The notes under the pieces were generated by a model. That model was given only the letters and a program-made list of their open reading frames with translations, was not told the DNA's origin and ran no database searches. From contig NZ_QNVT01000031.1 of NCBI RefSeq assembly GCF_003385515.1, forward strand, positions 25,199 through 89,198: DNA of 64,000 nt, written 5' to 3'. The translations under genes were made by a program, and so were the position numbers. Source of the stretch: Chryseobacterium pennae (GTDB taxonomy: Bacteria > Bacteroidota > Bacteroidia > Flavobacteriales > Weeksellaceae). Shown piece by piece: positions 35,051 through 43,996 of the stretch. Position 1 is the first letter of the stretch; every line of letters begins with the position of its first letter.

Positions 35051-35082
35051 AAGAAAAGAGAGCATCCTCAGACACTCTCTTC
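35051..35082 (-). terminator. Terminator behind mutS2
   Basis: On the minus strand AAGAGAG (35075-35081) pairs with CTCTCTT (35056-35062), followed by TTCTTTTG. It lies 56 nt past the stop of the MutS2-type gene. Confidence 0.7.
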
Positions 35083-35137
35083 CATTATTGTATTCCGTTA
35101 ATTTTCAAATTCTGAAATTAATCCATTTGAAAATAGA

Positions 35138-37285
35138 TTAGATTCTCTCTAATTCATCCGCATCAATCGTTGTCTTGAAGGTTCCATAGTTAACAATAAC
35201 CTTATTTCTGGAAATTTTCTCAATGGTTCCTACGCTGGTACTTCCGGTGATGCGGACACGTTGGCCTTCTTTCATCCAGACTGCACGGTCACTCTTACGC
35301 TTTTCTTCCAGCTTCTCGTTCGTTTCAGCAATTTTCTCAATCACATCTTCTTTTTTAAGCTGTTGGGTGATCTTTCTTTTAACCACCTGAAGACGTTTGG
35401 TTTCATCTTTATCAGCACCAATCTTTCTGAACTTCTCCTGTTCAAGCAGTTTCACAAAATCCTTCACAACGTCTTTTCTGGATTTCCCTTTCGTATAGCT
35501 GTCGATGAAAGTTTCAATTTTGTTTCCAAACTGAAGCTTACGGTGTTCCTCTTCATAAAGTTTCTGGAAATTGAAAAGTTTCTGTTGCAGCTGTTCATTC
35601 AGTTTCTGAAGATTATCACGTTTGTCTTCTACAGACTCTTTTCTTTCGGCAAGATCAGATTTCAGTTTTTCAACCTCAAATTTCTCCTGCTGTAGCTTTA
35701 CAATTGTTTTATCAAGATTAACAATATCATGCTCTACCTTTTTCTTGGCAGAATGAATGATAAATCTTGGGATTTTATTCTTCTCAGCAACTTCAAAAGT
35801 AAATGAACTTCCTGCCTGGCCAACCTCCAACTTGTACATAGGCTCCAATGTTTCCTCATTGAAAAGCATCGCCGCATTCTGAGCATTCGGAAGCTGTTCT
35901 ATAACAAGTTTGATATTCGTGTAATGCGTCGTAATGATTGCAAAGCTCTTTTTATCATAGAAAAATTCCATGAAACTTTCAGCCAGCGCGCCTCCCAGTT
36001 CCGGATCAGAACCTGTTCCGAACTCATCAATCAGTAAAAGCGTATTAGCATCAGCCTCACGAATGATTCCGGACATCTTCTTTAACCTTGATGAATACGT
36101 TGATAAATGGTTTTCAATAGATTGATTATCACCAATATCAGTCATGATCTTCTCAAAGAAAAACATCTCAGACTTTGGATGTACAGGAACCAGAATACCG
36201 CTCTGAATCATCAGTTGCAGTAATCCCACTGTTTTCAGTGTAATTGATTTTCCACCGGCATTAGGTCCGGAGATACAGATAATTCTGTTGTGCTCCGTTA
36301 AAGCCAGGGTCTGGGAATGAATCGTTTTGTTCTCAACCTTATTTCTTAACCATAATAGAGGGTGGAAGGCTTCTCTTAATTTTAATGTTTTATGACGGTT
36401 GATCTTTGGAAGAACTCCGTTGACCAGGTCTGCAAACTTAGCTTTAGCCCTTACCAGGTCCAGATCAAATATATACATCTGATACCTCCACAGCTGAGGT
36501 TGAAATTCTGCCAGTTCTGCTGTCAGTTTTCTTAAAACCTTATCAATCTCTTTTTTCTCTTCCTCCTCGTTTTCACGAAGATTAAAGTAATGTTTTACTA
36601 CACTGTCCGGTTGAATATAAGTGATAGAACCGGTTTTTGAAATTCCCAGGGTTCTTCCCGGAACTCTTTTCTTAAAACCTGATTTTACCGCTAAAACCCT
36701 TTGATCATCAATAATAGTTTCCCGTATATCATCCAAAAAGTCACTTTGTCCGTAGGTGGTCAAAGCACGGTTGAAATTTTCCTGAATTGCTTTTTTAGCA
36801 TGCTGGATTTCAGTTCTTATCCCTTTTAAGGCCGGAGAAGCCTCACTTTTTACCTCACCAAAACGGTTGAAGACCTTATCTACCTTATCGATGATCTCTT
36901 TTCTGAATTCCAGGATAGAAACCTCTTCCAGTAAAGTAGGAAATGTTTCCGGCATGGTAGGGAAGAACTTCTGTAATCTTCCGATCTGTTCCGTGATGGT
37001 TTTTATTTTGATGAAAGCACTGTTTTCCAGACGGTAATTCTCAATAAGCATCAGTTTCAGCTCACCTTCAATATCTTCATATTCATCAAACGGAATCGCA
37101 TTTGAACTTTCAAAACTCGACAGATATTCTGACGTTTTTTTCAGTGAAAGTTCTGCCTCGTCAATTTCCATCGGACGAAGTTGAAGAATTTTTTCTCTTG
37201 TTTTCGGAGAATACGCAAATGGGGAGATTTCCGCGAGCAATTGCGGAAACTCTAATTCGTCTAAATCTTCTTTATCTATATACAC
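35138..37285 (-). CDS. mutS2: MutS2-type ATPase lacking the Smr domain, 715 aa
   Basis: MutS core and ATPase domains: a helical lever region (about 100-320), Walker A CISGPNAGGKSITLKT, Walker B LLLIDEFGTGSDPELGG and the switch TTHYTNIKL. A long coiled coil (about 500-640) follows, then a small KOW-like end (VWMKEGQRVRITGSTSVG). MutS2 proteins usually end with an Smr endonuclease domain of about 80 residues; none is present, as in other flavobacterial relatives. It may act on branched DNA or stalled ribosomes. The start is GTG at 37285; no upstream ATG exists in frame. Confidence 0.88.
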   Translation of the reverse strand: MYIDKEDLDELEFPQLLAEISPFAYSPKTREKILQLRPMEIDEAELSLKKTSEYLSSFESSNAIPFDEYEDIEGELKLMLIENYRLENSAFIKIKTITEQIGRLQKFFPTMPETFPTLLEEVSILEFRKEIIDKVDKVFNRFGEVKSEASPALKGIRTEIQHAKKAIQENFNRALTTYGQSDFLDDIRETIIDDQRVLAVKSGFKKRVPGRTLGISKTGSITYIQPDSVVKHYFNLRENEEEEKKEIDKVLRKLTAELAEFQPQLWRYQMYIFDLDLVRAKAKFADLVNGVLPKINRHKTLKLREAFHPLLWLRNKVENKTIHSQTLALTEHNRIICISGPNAGGKSITLKTVGLLQLMIQSGILVPVHPKSEMFFFEKIMTDIGDNQSIENHLSTYSSRLKKMSGIIREADANTLLLIDEFGTGSDPELGGALAESFMEFFYDKKSFAIITTHYTNIKLVIEQLPNAQNAAMLFNEETLEPMYKLEVGQAGSSFTFEVAEKNKIPRFIIHSAKKKVEHDIVNLDKTIVKLQQEKFEVEKLKSDLAERKESVEDKRDNLQKLNEQLQQKLFNFQKLYEEEHRKLQFGNKIETFIDSYTKGKSRKDVVKDFVKLLEQEKFRKIGADKDETKRLQVVKRKITQQLKKEDVIEKIAETNEKLEEKRKSDRAVWMKEGQRVRITGSTSVGTIEKISRNKVIVNYGTFKTTIDADELERI

Positions 37286-37347
37286 AGTGCAAATTTAGTG
37301 AGAATTTTGATTATTACGTATATTTGAATGATTTACAAACTATATCC

Positions 37348-37704
37348 ATGAAACAATTATTCTTTATCCTGCTTTTCCTTTCGGTAGGTATTCAGGCTCA
37401 GATTAAAAAAACTGACTCCGGAAAACGAAGTAATATTGAAAATAAAAAACGTTTTAAAAGCTATAAGAAAGCTGGAAATTATGGTATAAAAAGCTCTAAA
37501 GATGATCAGGTGAAGAGAATTATTAATCTCAGTCAGCAGACTGATAATTCTAAAAAAGAAATCGTAAAGAAAAATGATAACGGAGGATTAATAATTTATG
37601 AAGAAAGATCCTCGGTAAGGTATAGGATGTATCTGTTTATTGGTTTAGATGCTGGTACGGATAGCTTTTTAAGAGATAATAAGTTGATGACGAGAGGAAT
37701 CTGA
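37348..37704 (+). CDS. Small hypothetical secreted protein, 118 aa
   Basis: ATG 37348 gives MKQLFFILLFLSVGIQAQ, a signal peptide; an in-frame extension reaching back to 37102 would lie antisense inside mutS2 and has no plausible start. The mature part is basic (KKTDSGKRSNIENKKRFK) with no recognisable fold. It may be a degenerate relative of the larger protein encoded 25 nt downstream, since both start with the same signal-peptide type and QVKK/QIKK joint. Confidence 0.6.
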   Translation: MKQLFFILLFLSVGIQAQIKKTDSGKRSNIENKKRFKSYKKAGNYGIKSSKDDQVKRIINLSQQTDNSKKEIVKKNDNGGLIIYEERSSVRYRMYLFIGLDAGTDSFLRDNKLMTRGI

Positions 37705-37729
37705 TAGTACACCATCTTAAAAATATATT

Positions 37730-38344
37730 ATGAAAAACTTATTGTTTATTTCCCTTTTTCTATCTGCAGCGGTTCATTCACAGGTTAAAAAAATGGATAT
37801 TGAAAAGTTTAGAAAACATATAGGTCTTACAGATAAAGAAAACATAACAAGCAACAGAACTTTTACCTATGAAAATGGGGGTAACGTTATTACTCTATGG
37901 CAACAAGGTAGCGGAGAGTATAGAGAAGATGTACAGAAAAAAAACAGTGTTTATACCACAACTTTTCTTTATAATCAATATACTTATGCTTTACAATACG
38001 AAGGTTTATATTGTAAAGGTACACCTGTTGGAATTCATAAAAAATATTCAAAATATGGAAAGCTGATTGAGCAGACTGATCAGGATTTGTCATTAAGGGA
38101 AATAGGTGTTTTTACCAGAAAAGATATGGCTAAGATTATGAAAAGGGACTTTAATATCAACATTGAAAAAGAAGACGAGCTTTATATGATGAATGCTTTT
38201 GACAAAGATGGAAAGTATTTTTGGAGAATTGTGTGCAGGCCTCACCCTGAAAAAGGAGCTGATTTTGCCCCTGCCTTTGCTTATTTGTTTGATGCCAAGA
38301 CAGGTGAGTTTTTAAGTAAGTCAGTCTTTGTAATAGAAGGATAA
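37730..38344 (+). CDS. Hypothetical secreted protein, 204 aa
   Basis: Signal peptide (MKNLLFISLFLSAAVHSQ), then a conserved-looking region with YEGLYCKGTPVGIHKKYSKY, YFWRIVCRPHPEK and AKTGEFLSK. The last part recurs in the protein at 33419-34306 on the other side of mutS2. The shared motif W/YxISLxPHPE and DDKTG points to a family of small secreted proteins. Function not known. Confidence 0.68.
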   Translation: MKNLLFISLFLSAAVHSQVKKMDIEKFRKHIGLTDKENITSNRTFTYENGGNVITLWQQGSGEYREDVQKKNSVYTTTFLYNQYTYALQYEGLYCKGTPVGIHKKYSKYGKLIEQTDQDLSLREIGVFTRKDMAKIMKRDFNINIEKEDELYMMNAFDKDGKYFWRIVCRPHPEKGADFAPAFAYLFDAKTGEFLSKSVFVIEG

Positions 38345-38360
38345 AATAACGAAAGAATAA

Positions 38361-38867
38361 ATGAAACTGGAAACAGAACGCCTGGTCTTAAAAGCTATCA
38401 ATGAGGCTAATACTGAAGAGATCCTGCGTATCAGGAGCAATGAGGTTATCAATCAATATGTAAAAAGGAATTCTCCAAAAACCAATTATGATGCCTTAGA
38501 ATTTATCCTGCATATCAAAAGAAAAACTCAGAATAAAGAAATTATTTTCTGGGGAATCTCATATAAAGACAATCTCAGTCTTATCGGAACGATATGCCTG
38601 TGGAATTTTTCAGAAGACAGAAAGACCGCAGAAGTTGGATATGAATTACTGCCGGAGCATCACCGAAAAGGAATAATGTCTGAAGCTCTTCATGCTGTTT
38701 TGGATTATGGGTTTAATGAACTGCAGCTGGAGGAAGTTTTAGCTTTTACAAGCAGGTTCAATGAAAATTCTAAGCAGCTTCTTTTAAAACATCATTTCAT
38801 TTTTGAAGAATATCAAAAAGATGAACGCCATCCCGACAATATTATTTTTAGCTTAAGAAGGTATTAG
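38361..38867 (+). CDS. GNAT-family acetyltransferase, RimJ/RimL-like, 168 aa
   Basis: Begins LETERLVLKAINEANTEEIL, the usual N-terminus of ribosomal-protein-acetylating GNATs. Catalytic core phrases: FWGISYKDNLSLIGTICLW, AEVGYELLPEHHRKGIMSEA (acetyl-CoA loop) and VLAFTSRFNENSKQLLLKHHF. Substrate may be a ribosomal protein N-terminus or an unrelated small molecule. It lies 16 nt downstream of the small secreted-protein gene. Confidence 0.86.
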   Translation: MKLETERLVLKAINEANTEEILRIRSNEVINQYVKRNSPKTNYDALEFILHIKRKTQNKEIIFWGISYKDNLSLIGTICLWNFSEDRKTAEVGYELLPEHHRKGIMSEALHAVLDYGFNELQLEEVLAFTSRFNENSKQLLLKHHFIFEEYQKDERHPDNIIFSLRRY

Positions 38868-39115
38868 TAACCGGTGCCAGTAGTTTTTTCTATCTTTAGC
38901 CACAAACAGATTGATAGTACACACTATATATAGAATGAAATAAAGTCCTTAACTGGTTTGAGAGATACTTAAAATTGATCTTGTATCTTCAGAACTTTGG
39001 AACAGCTTTCTGTTAATCGCTTTATCCATTGTGTTATCCTTTTTTTTCTCTATTTTAATTGAAAGAAAAGTCAAGATATTTAAAGTCTGACCTATGCTTT
39101 TATTTTAATATTAAT

Positions 39116-39123
39116 TACTTTTG
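39116..39123 (+). promoter_or_regulatory. Candidate promoter for ung (-7 box TACTTTTG)
   Basis: TACTTTTG matches the TAnnTTTG consensus; TATG occurs at the -33 distance (39093-39096) with a 19-nt spacer. The ATG at 39128 is only four bases downstream, so the mRNA would be leaderless or nearly so. Confidence 0.55.
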
Positions 39124-39127
39124 CATT

Positions 39128-39769
39128 ATGACCTGGACAGAAATTTTAGCCCCGATAAAAAGTACAGAATACTTTACAACTCTTTGGGAAAAAGTAAAGA
39201 ATGAATATGCAACTACCAAAGTTTTCCCTCCGAAAAATCAGATTTTCAGAGCATTGGAGTTAACACCATTTGATGATGTGGAGGTGGTTATCATTGGTCA
39301 GGATCCATACCATAACGATTATCAGGCTAACGGATTGTGTTTTTCTGTTTCAGAACAGGTAACTGCTCCGCCATCGCTTAAAAATATTTTTATTGAATTA
39401 AAAGATGATCTTGGAGTCGTAAGAACTTCTAAAGAGCTGGATGACTGGGGGAAGCAAGGGGTTCTTTTACTGAATGCAACGCTGACAGTTCGTGCCCATT
39501 CACCCAATTCCCATAAAGATCTAGGTTGGGAAACCTTTACTAACTATATTATTAAGGAGATCTCTGATAAAAAAGAAAATGTGGTCTTCGTATTGTGGGG
39601 AGCTTTTGCACAGAAAAAAGCCGAACTTATTGATCCGGCTAAGCATTTTATATTGAAATCGGCGCACCCATCACCGTTTTCCGTTTATAGAGGTTTTTTC
39701 GGAAGCAAGCCTTTCTCAAAGATTAATGAATATCTTGTTTCCAAAGGAAAAAAGCCTATTTCCTGGTAG
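39128..39769 (+). CDS. ung: Uracil-DNA glycosylase, family 1, 213 aa
   Basis: All family 1 motifs are present: the water-activating loop VVIIGQDPYHNDYQANGLCFS (catalytic Asp in QDPYH), the LLNATLTVRAHSPNSH segment, and the DNA-insertion loop HPSPFSVYRGFFGSKPFS. It removes uracil from DNA at the start of base excision repair. I use ATG 39128 (MTWTEILAPIKS); an upstream in-frame ATG at 39059 adds 23 residues over the promoter. Its 3' end overlaps the convergent lipoprotein gene by 14 nt. Confidence 0.95.
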   Translation: MTWTEILAPIKSTEYFTTLWEKVKNEYATTKVFPPKNQIFRALELTPFDDVEVVIIGQDPYHNDYQANGLCFSVSEQVTAPPSLKNIFIELKDDLGVVRTSKELDDWGKQGVLLLNATLTVRAHSPNSHKDLGWETFTNYIIKEISDKKENVVFVLWGAFAQKKAELIDPAKHFILKSAHPSPFSVYRGFFGSKPFSKINEYLVSKGKKPISW

Positions 39770-40253
39770 TATCAGAGGAAGCTCCGGCTTTTTTGATGCT
39801 GATTCCTATTTTATATTTTCCGTTTAATTCTGTAGTTCCTCCTGATTTAGGATAGGGATTGACTTCCTGTAATGTGATAGTGTACCCATTGAAGTCAGCA
39901 GACTGATGATAGTTACGATTCGGGAAATCCATGCTGGCAAGATTTAAAAGAACAGGTCGGGTAGAGATTCCCATCACTTCAACCTGAGCAAGAGCGGCTC
40001 CGGCCCAGATACAGTTTACCCCTTCAGGACAGCGGCTATCCTCTGAGATCCCTTTGAAGGTAATATTCATCTGATATTCTTTCAGAAACTTATATTCTCC
40101 TTCGTCCAGATAAATGATCCCGTTTTTCTGGTCGTTAGACGTTGTATGGCTTGTCATTTCAGAGTTTTTTGAATCCGTTTTGGCTTTCTTTTGGGCATCA
40201 CATCCTGTTAATACAAAAATTCCCAGACTGAATAAGATGGCTTTATGGAACAT
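39756..40253 (-). CDS. Hypothetical lipoprotein, 165 aa
   Basis: A type II signal peptide with lipobox LTGC, Cys at residue 18. The mature domain is beta-rich with a segment SEDSRCPEGVNCIWAGAALAQVE, carrying a conserved-looking disulfide pair (C/C), and NYHQSADFNGYTITLQEV. It overlaps the 3' end of ung on the other strand by 14 nt. Function unknown. Confidence 0.72.
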   Translation of the reverse strand: MFHKAILFSLGIFVLTGCDAQKKAKTDSKNSEMTSHTTSNDQKNGIIYLDEGEYKFLKEYQMNITFKGISEDSRCPEGVNCIWAGAALAQVEVMGISTRPVLLNLASMDFPNRNYHQSADFNGYTITLQEVNPYPKSGGTTELNGKYKIGISIKKAGASSDTTRK

Positions 40254-40272
40254 GATTTCTTATTTTTTTAGA

Positions 40273-40764
40273 TTAAATAATATCAAACATATTAAGAAGT
40301 ACTACCAAAAACATTGCCACACCCACTACAAAGCTGAATCCCGTACCATAAATAAACCCGATTAAGGCCCCTTTAGTGGATTGTAAAGCCTTGTTCATAT
40401 CCTTGCTGTCATGAAGCATTTCACCGATAAATACTCCAGCAAACATTCCAATCAGGAAACCCAAAGGAATTGGAATGAATATTCCGACAATAGTTCCTAT
40501 TACAGATCCGATACTTCCCCAGCGCGTTCCCCCATATTTTCTGTTGGTTCTTGCCGGAATCACATAGCTTAAAACAACAGAAGCTGCTGTGAGAATTCCA
40601 AAAGCCCAGATATAGATCATTGGAAGATCAGCATTCGTCCCGAATTTGTAGAGCAGCAAGCCGCAGATGCTTAATAAAAGCCCTGGTAAAACGGGAAGAA
40701 ATGTTCCCAATATGCCGACAAACAATAAAATAAGACAGAGAATATTAATGACAGTTGTATCCAT
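40273..40764 (-). CDS. DUF456-family membrane protein, 163 aa
   Basis: Four or five membrane segments: ILCLILLFVGILGTFLPV, GLLLSICGLLLYKF, YIWAFGILTAASVVLSYVI and a C-terminal FVVGVAMFLVVLLNMF; between them GSIGSVIGTIVGIFIPIPLG and VFIGEMLHDS, phrases of the DUF456 family. The role of these inner-membrane proteins is not known. It is 19 nt upstream of the lipoprotein gene on the same strand, likely one operon. Confidence 0.85.
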   Translation of the reverse strand: MDTTVINILCLILLFVGILGTFLPVLPGLLLSICGLLLYKFGTNADLPMIYIWAFGILTAASVVLSYVIPARTNRKYGGTRWGSIGSVIGTIVGIFIPIPLGFLIGMFAGVFIGEMLHDSKDMNKALQSTKGALIGFIYGTGFSFVVGVAMFLVVLLNMFDII

Positions 40765-40927
40765 TCTTTAAAATATAAACGAAGATATGAAACCTCAGTG
40801 ATTCAACAAATATGCTGATGATGAAAATAGAAGAGTTTCCTGAATGATATAGAGGAAATTTATAACCCGTTTTAAAATTTGGGATGAAAATTGATTGTGA
40901 ATAGTAACATCATCATCCTTAATTTTA

Positions 40928-40935
40928 TAAATTTG
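40928..40935 (+). promoter_or_regulatory. Candidate -7 box (TAAATTTG) for the MscS-type gene
   Basis: Fits TAnnTTTG and ends five bases before the ATG at 40941, so the transcript would be near leaderless. No convincing -33 element is at the right distance. Confidence 0.4.
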
Positions 40936-40940
40936 CTGTA

Positions 40941-42209
40941 ATGAAAGATGACCTACAGGAAACCAAGAACTATTTGCAGGAAATAAGCGAACAGTTATAC
41001 CTATATATCACCCAGATTTCTCCATCCGGGCTGGATTGGATTATTCATATTATTGTAAAACTGGCTTTGCTGTGTGCGGTATTTTTAATTGTAGATTTTG
41101 TTTTTAAATTTGTTATCAATTTTATTTTCCGTCTTTTTCACAACGAAGAAAAATTTCCGGTACTTAAATCCATTTATCAGTCCAAAATTACCAATTCAGT
41201 AGCTCATTTTGCTGCTCTGACTGTTGTGGGTGGAATCCAGGGATCTATTTTTCCGGAAGGAGCGTTACCCAAGACGACCATTTTCATCATACGATGTGTT
41301 AACTTAGGATTAGTAATGATTTTAGCCGGGATGCTGTACAGATCATTAACGGCATTCAGAAATTATTTCTCCATCAAGCAGGATTTTTATAAGATCATGG
41401 CATTGAATGCGATCTCTGAAACTGTAAAAATTCTGGGAATCTTTGTCTTTTCTGTTGTGGGACTTTGTGTAGTATTCGGAATTAAAGGAACAACTATTGT
41501 TGGAAGTCTGGGAGCTATTACAGCTGTTTTGGTTCTCGTTTTCAGAGATACTATTCTGGGATTTGTAACCGGAATTCATGTGGCTACCTCCAAAAATATG
41601 AAAGTAGGTGACTGGATCAGTATTCCCAAATACAGTATAGAAGGAAATATTACGGAAATAAGTCTTCTGACAACCAAAATTACCAATTTTGACAAAACAG
41701 TTTCCACTATTCCTACTTATGATTTCCTGACCACGGAGATCAAAAACATGCAGGTCATGTCTGAATCCAATAACAGAAGAATCAAGAAATCTATTTATTT
41801 TAATATTAATTCATTCAAGTTTCTTACCGATGAGGATATTGAACGTTTAAAAGAAATTAATCTTATTGCTGATTATCTTGAACAAAAAAGAGTGGAAATC
41901 AGAAGAGAAAAGCAAAGTCTGAGCAATAATGATAAAACCATTAACGGAAGACAGCTTACCAATATAGGTGTTTTCAGATATTATGCACAGAAATATATAG
42001 AGAGTGATCCGGACGTTGAAAAAAATGCCACAAGAATGGTTCGTCAGTTAGAAATTACTCCGCAGGGGCTTCCTCTTGAAGTGTACTGCTTTGCGAATGA
42101 TTCCAAATGGGAACATTTCGAACAGATCCAGGCTGATATTTTTGACCATTTATTGGTAGCATCCAAAGAGTTTGAACTTCAGGTAATGCAGGTAAGTGTT
42201 AAAGTATAG
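40941..42209 (+). CDS. MscS-family mechanosensitive channel (YbdG-like), 422 aa
   Basis: Five or so membrane segments from about 30 to 200 (WIIHIIVKLALLCAVFLIVD, KIMALNAISETVKILGIFVF and VVGLCVVFGIKGT), followed by the MscS pore helix region TTIVGSLGAITAVLVLVFRDTI and the beta domain (ATSKNMKVGDWISI, ISLLTTKITNFDKTVSTIP). The C-terminal cytoplasmic domain is about 200 residues. Length is like YbdG of E. coli (about 415 aa). It releases solutes on hypo-osmotic shock. Confidence 0.9.
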   Translation: MKDDLQETKNYLQEISEQLYLYITQISPSGLDWIIHIIVKLALLCAVFLIVDFVFKFVINFIFRLFHNEEKFPVLKSIYQSKITNSVAHFAALTVVGGIQGSIFPEGALPKTTIFIIRCVNLGLVMILAGMLYRSLTAFRNYFSIKQDFYKIMALNAISETVKILGIFVFSVVGLCVVFGIKGTTIVGSLGAITAVLVLVFRDTILGFVTGIHVATSKNMKVGDWISIPKYSIEGNITEISLLTTKITNFDKTVSTIPTYDFLTTEIKNMQVMSESNNRRIKKSIYFNINSFKFLTDEDIERLKEINLIADYLEQKRVEIRREKQSLSNNDKTINGRQLTNIGVFRYYAQKYIESDPDVEKNATRMVRQLEITPQGLPLEVYCFANDSKWEHFEQIQADIFDHLLVASKEFELQVMQVSVKV

Positions 42210-42304
42210 AACAGAAAGCAGACAATGTATCTCTTTCTCAAAAAATAAATTCAATTTTAAATGATAAAGAAATTAGAACGCAAAAAGAAGTATAAAGCTG
42301 GATA

Positions 42305-42341
42305 AACTTCCAGCCCCAATCTTCCATCTTCTAACTTTCCC
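42305..42341. repeat. Half copy of the CTTCCAGC palindromic repeat
   Basis: AACTTCCAGCCCCAATCTTCCATCTTC matches the right arm of the full elements. It sits just upstream of pdxJ; a left arm is not seen. Confidence 0.45.
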
Positions 42342-42363
42342 TATCTAACATCTAAATAAAAAA

Positions 42364-43083
42364 ATGACAAAACTAAGCGTAAACATCAATAAGATTGCGA
42401 CATTAAGAAATGCAAGAGGAGGTGAAACACCAAGTGTGACGGAAGCTGCTATAAAGATTCAGGAATTCGGAGGTCAGGGAATTACGATTCACCCAAGGCC
42501 GGATGAGAGGCACATTACAAGAAAAGATGTCTATGATCTGAAACCATTGGTGACGACTGAGTTTAATATTGAAGGAAATCCACATCAGTCTTTTATTGAT
42601 ATGGTATTGGATGTGAAGCCCGAGCAGGTAACTCTGGTTCCGGATGCAGATGATGCTATTACCTCCAATGCAGGTTGGGATACTAAAAAACACCTGGATT
42701 ACCTTACAGAGATCATTGCTGAATTTAAAAATGCGGGAATCCGTACCTCTATCTTTCTTGATCCTTTACCTGAGCTGGTAGAATCTGCTGCAAAGACTGG
42801 TGCAGACAGAATTGAGCTGTATACGGAAGCTTATGCAAAACATTATCTGTCTAATAAAGAACAGGCTATTAAACCTTATTATGATACGGCAGTTGCAGCT
42901 ACGGAATTCGGTTTAGGAATCAATGCCGGCCACGATCTTAGTTTGGAAAACCTGAAATATTTTTCAGATAATATTCCAAATCTTTTAGAAGTATCTATCG
43001 GGCATGCTTTGGTTTCTGAGGCACTTTATATGGGATTGGAAAATACAGTTCAGTCTTATTTGAAAAGATTGGCGAAATGGTAA
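42364..43083 (+). CDS. pdxJ: Pyridoxine 5'-phosphate synthase PdxJ, 239 aa
   Basis: A TIM-barrel enzyme with the family blocks VNINKIATLRNARGGETPSV, ITIHPRPDERHI, VTLVPDADDA and a C-terminal VSIGHALVSEALYMGL, with catalytic residues of the PdxJ type (HPRPDERH and the Glu in TEFNIEGN). It condenses deoxyxylulose 5-phosphate with 3-amino-2-oxopropyl phosphate to pyridoxine 5'-phosphate. Standard length. The alpha/beta hydrolase gene follows 19 nt later. Confidence 0.95.
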   Translation: MTKLSVNINKIATLRNARGGETPSVTEAAIKIQEFGGQGITIHPRPDERHITRKDVYDLKPLVTTEFNIEGNPHQSFIDMVLDVKPEQVTLVPDADDAITSNAGWDTKKHLDYLTEIIAEFKNAGIRTSIFLDPLPELVESAAKTGADRIELYTEAYAKHYLSNKEQAIKPYYDTAVAATEFGLGINAGHDLSLENLKYFSDNIPNLLEVSIGHALVSEALYMGLENTVQSYLKRLAKW

Positions 43084-43102
43084 TCTGTTATTTTTAAAAA
43101 AT

Positions 43103-43882
43103 ATGGAAATCTTAAATTCAAAAATATTTGGCGAAGGTTTAACCGCTACGCCGCTTTTAGTATTCCACGGGCTGTTTGGAATGCTTGATAACTGGGGGAG
43201 CTTCGGGAAAGACCTTGGAGAATATCTCCCCGTACATCTTATTGATCTCAGAAATCACGGAAGGAGTTTTCATTCCGACGATATGTCTCACGATGATCTG
43301 GCAGATGATATTGCCAGTTATATGGATCATTACGGAATTCAGAAAGCCCATGTTTTAGGCCATTCTCTTGGAGGGAAAGCTGTGATGCAATTTGCCATCA
43401 AATATCCTGAAAAAGTAGAGAAACTGATCGTAGTGGATATTTCACCAAAAGCTTATCCGCCACACCATCAGGGAATCATCAAAGCTCTGGAAACGGTAGA
43501 TTTTAATACCGTAAATTCAAGAAATGATGTGGAAGCTGTGTTGACTCAGTATATTCCGGAAAGATCAACGATACAGTTTTTAACAAAGAACCTGTATTGG
43601 GATGATAATAAAAAACTGAACTGGAGGTTCAATCTTAAAACATTATCTGAAAAATATAATGAATTTGTATCTAATGCAGTGAAATTCGGTGTTTTTGAAG
43701 GAGAATCCTTATTCATAGCAGGAGAAAAATCCAATTATATTTTACCTCAGGATGAATATGGAATAAAGCAGCAATTTCCAAAAGCTAAAATCGTAACCGT
43801 AAAAAATGCTGGGCATTGGGTTCAGGCAGAAAATCCTGTTGATTTTGCAAATGTTGTTAAAGAATTTCTCGGTATTGATTAA
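43103..43882 (+). CDS. Alpha/beta hydrolase, YbfF-like, 259 aa
   Basis: Alpha/beta-hydrolase core with oxyanion phrase FHGLFGMLDNWGSFG, nucleophile elbow GHSLGGKAV, and the His motif NAGHWVQAENP. The Asp of the triad is expected before GEKSNYI. It resembles YbfF-type esterases found next to pdxJ in flavobacteria. Substrate not identified. It is cotranscribed with pdxJ. Confidence 0.85.
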   Translation: MEILNSKIFGEGLTATPLLVFHGLFGMLDNWGSFGKDLGEYLPVHLIDLRNHGRSFHSDDMSHDDLADDIASYMDHYGIQKAHVLGHSLGGKAVMQFAIKYPEKVEKLIVVDISPKAYPPHHQGIIKALETVDFNTVNSRNDVEAVLTQYIPERSTIQFLTKNLYWDDNKKLNWRFNLKTLSEKYNEFVSNAVKFGVFEGESLFIAGEKSNYILPQDEYGIKQQFPKAKIVTVKNAGHWVQAENPVDFANVVKEFLGID

Positions 43883-43996
43883 AAATATTCTTTAAATTTT
43901 GATAATATGTTAAAATTATCTTAAAATATTAATTTATTTCCCTGTAAGTTGAAAAATTTGTATATTCGATTATCAAATAAATAAAAATATTAACTT

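Noticed and set aside
37102..37347. N-terminal extension of the small secreted protein into mutS2
   Set aside because: It is antisense to mutS2, and the ATG at 37348 gives a clean signal peptide.
38949..39029. A 26-codon minus-strand frame between the GNAT and ung genes
   Set aside because: No signal of expression such as a promoter or terminator, and no recognisable family; too short to support.
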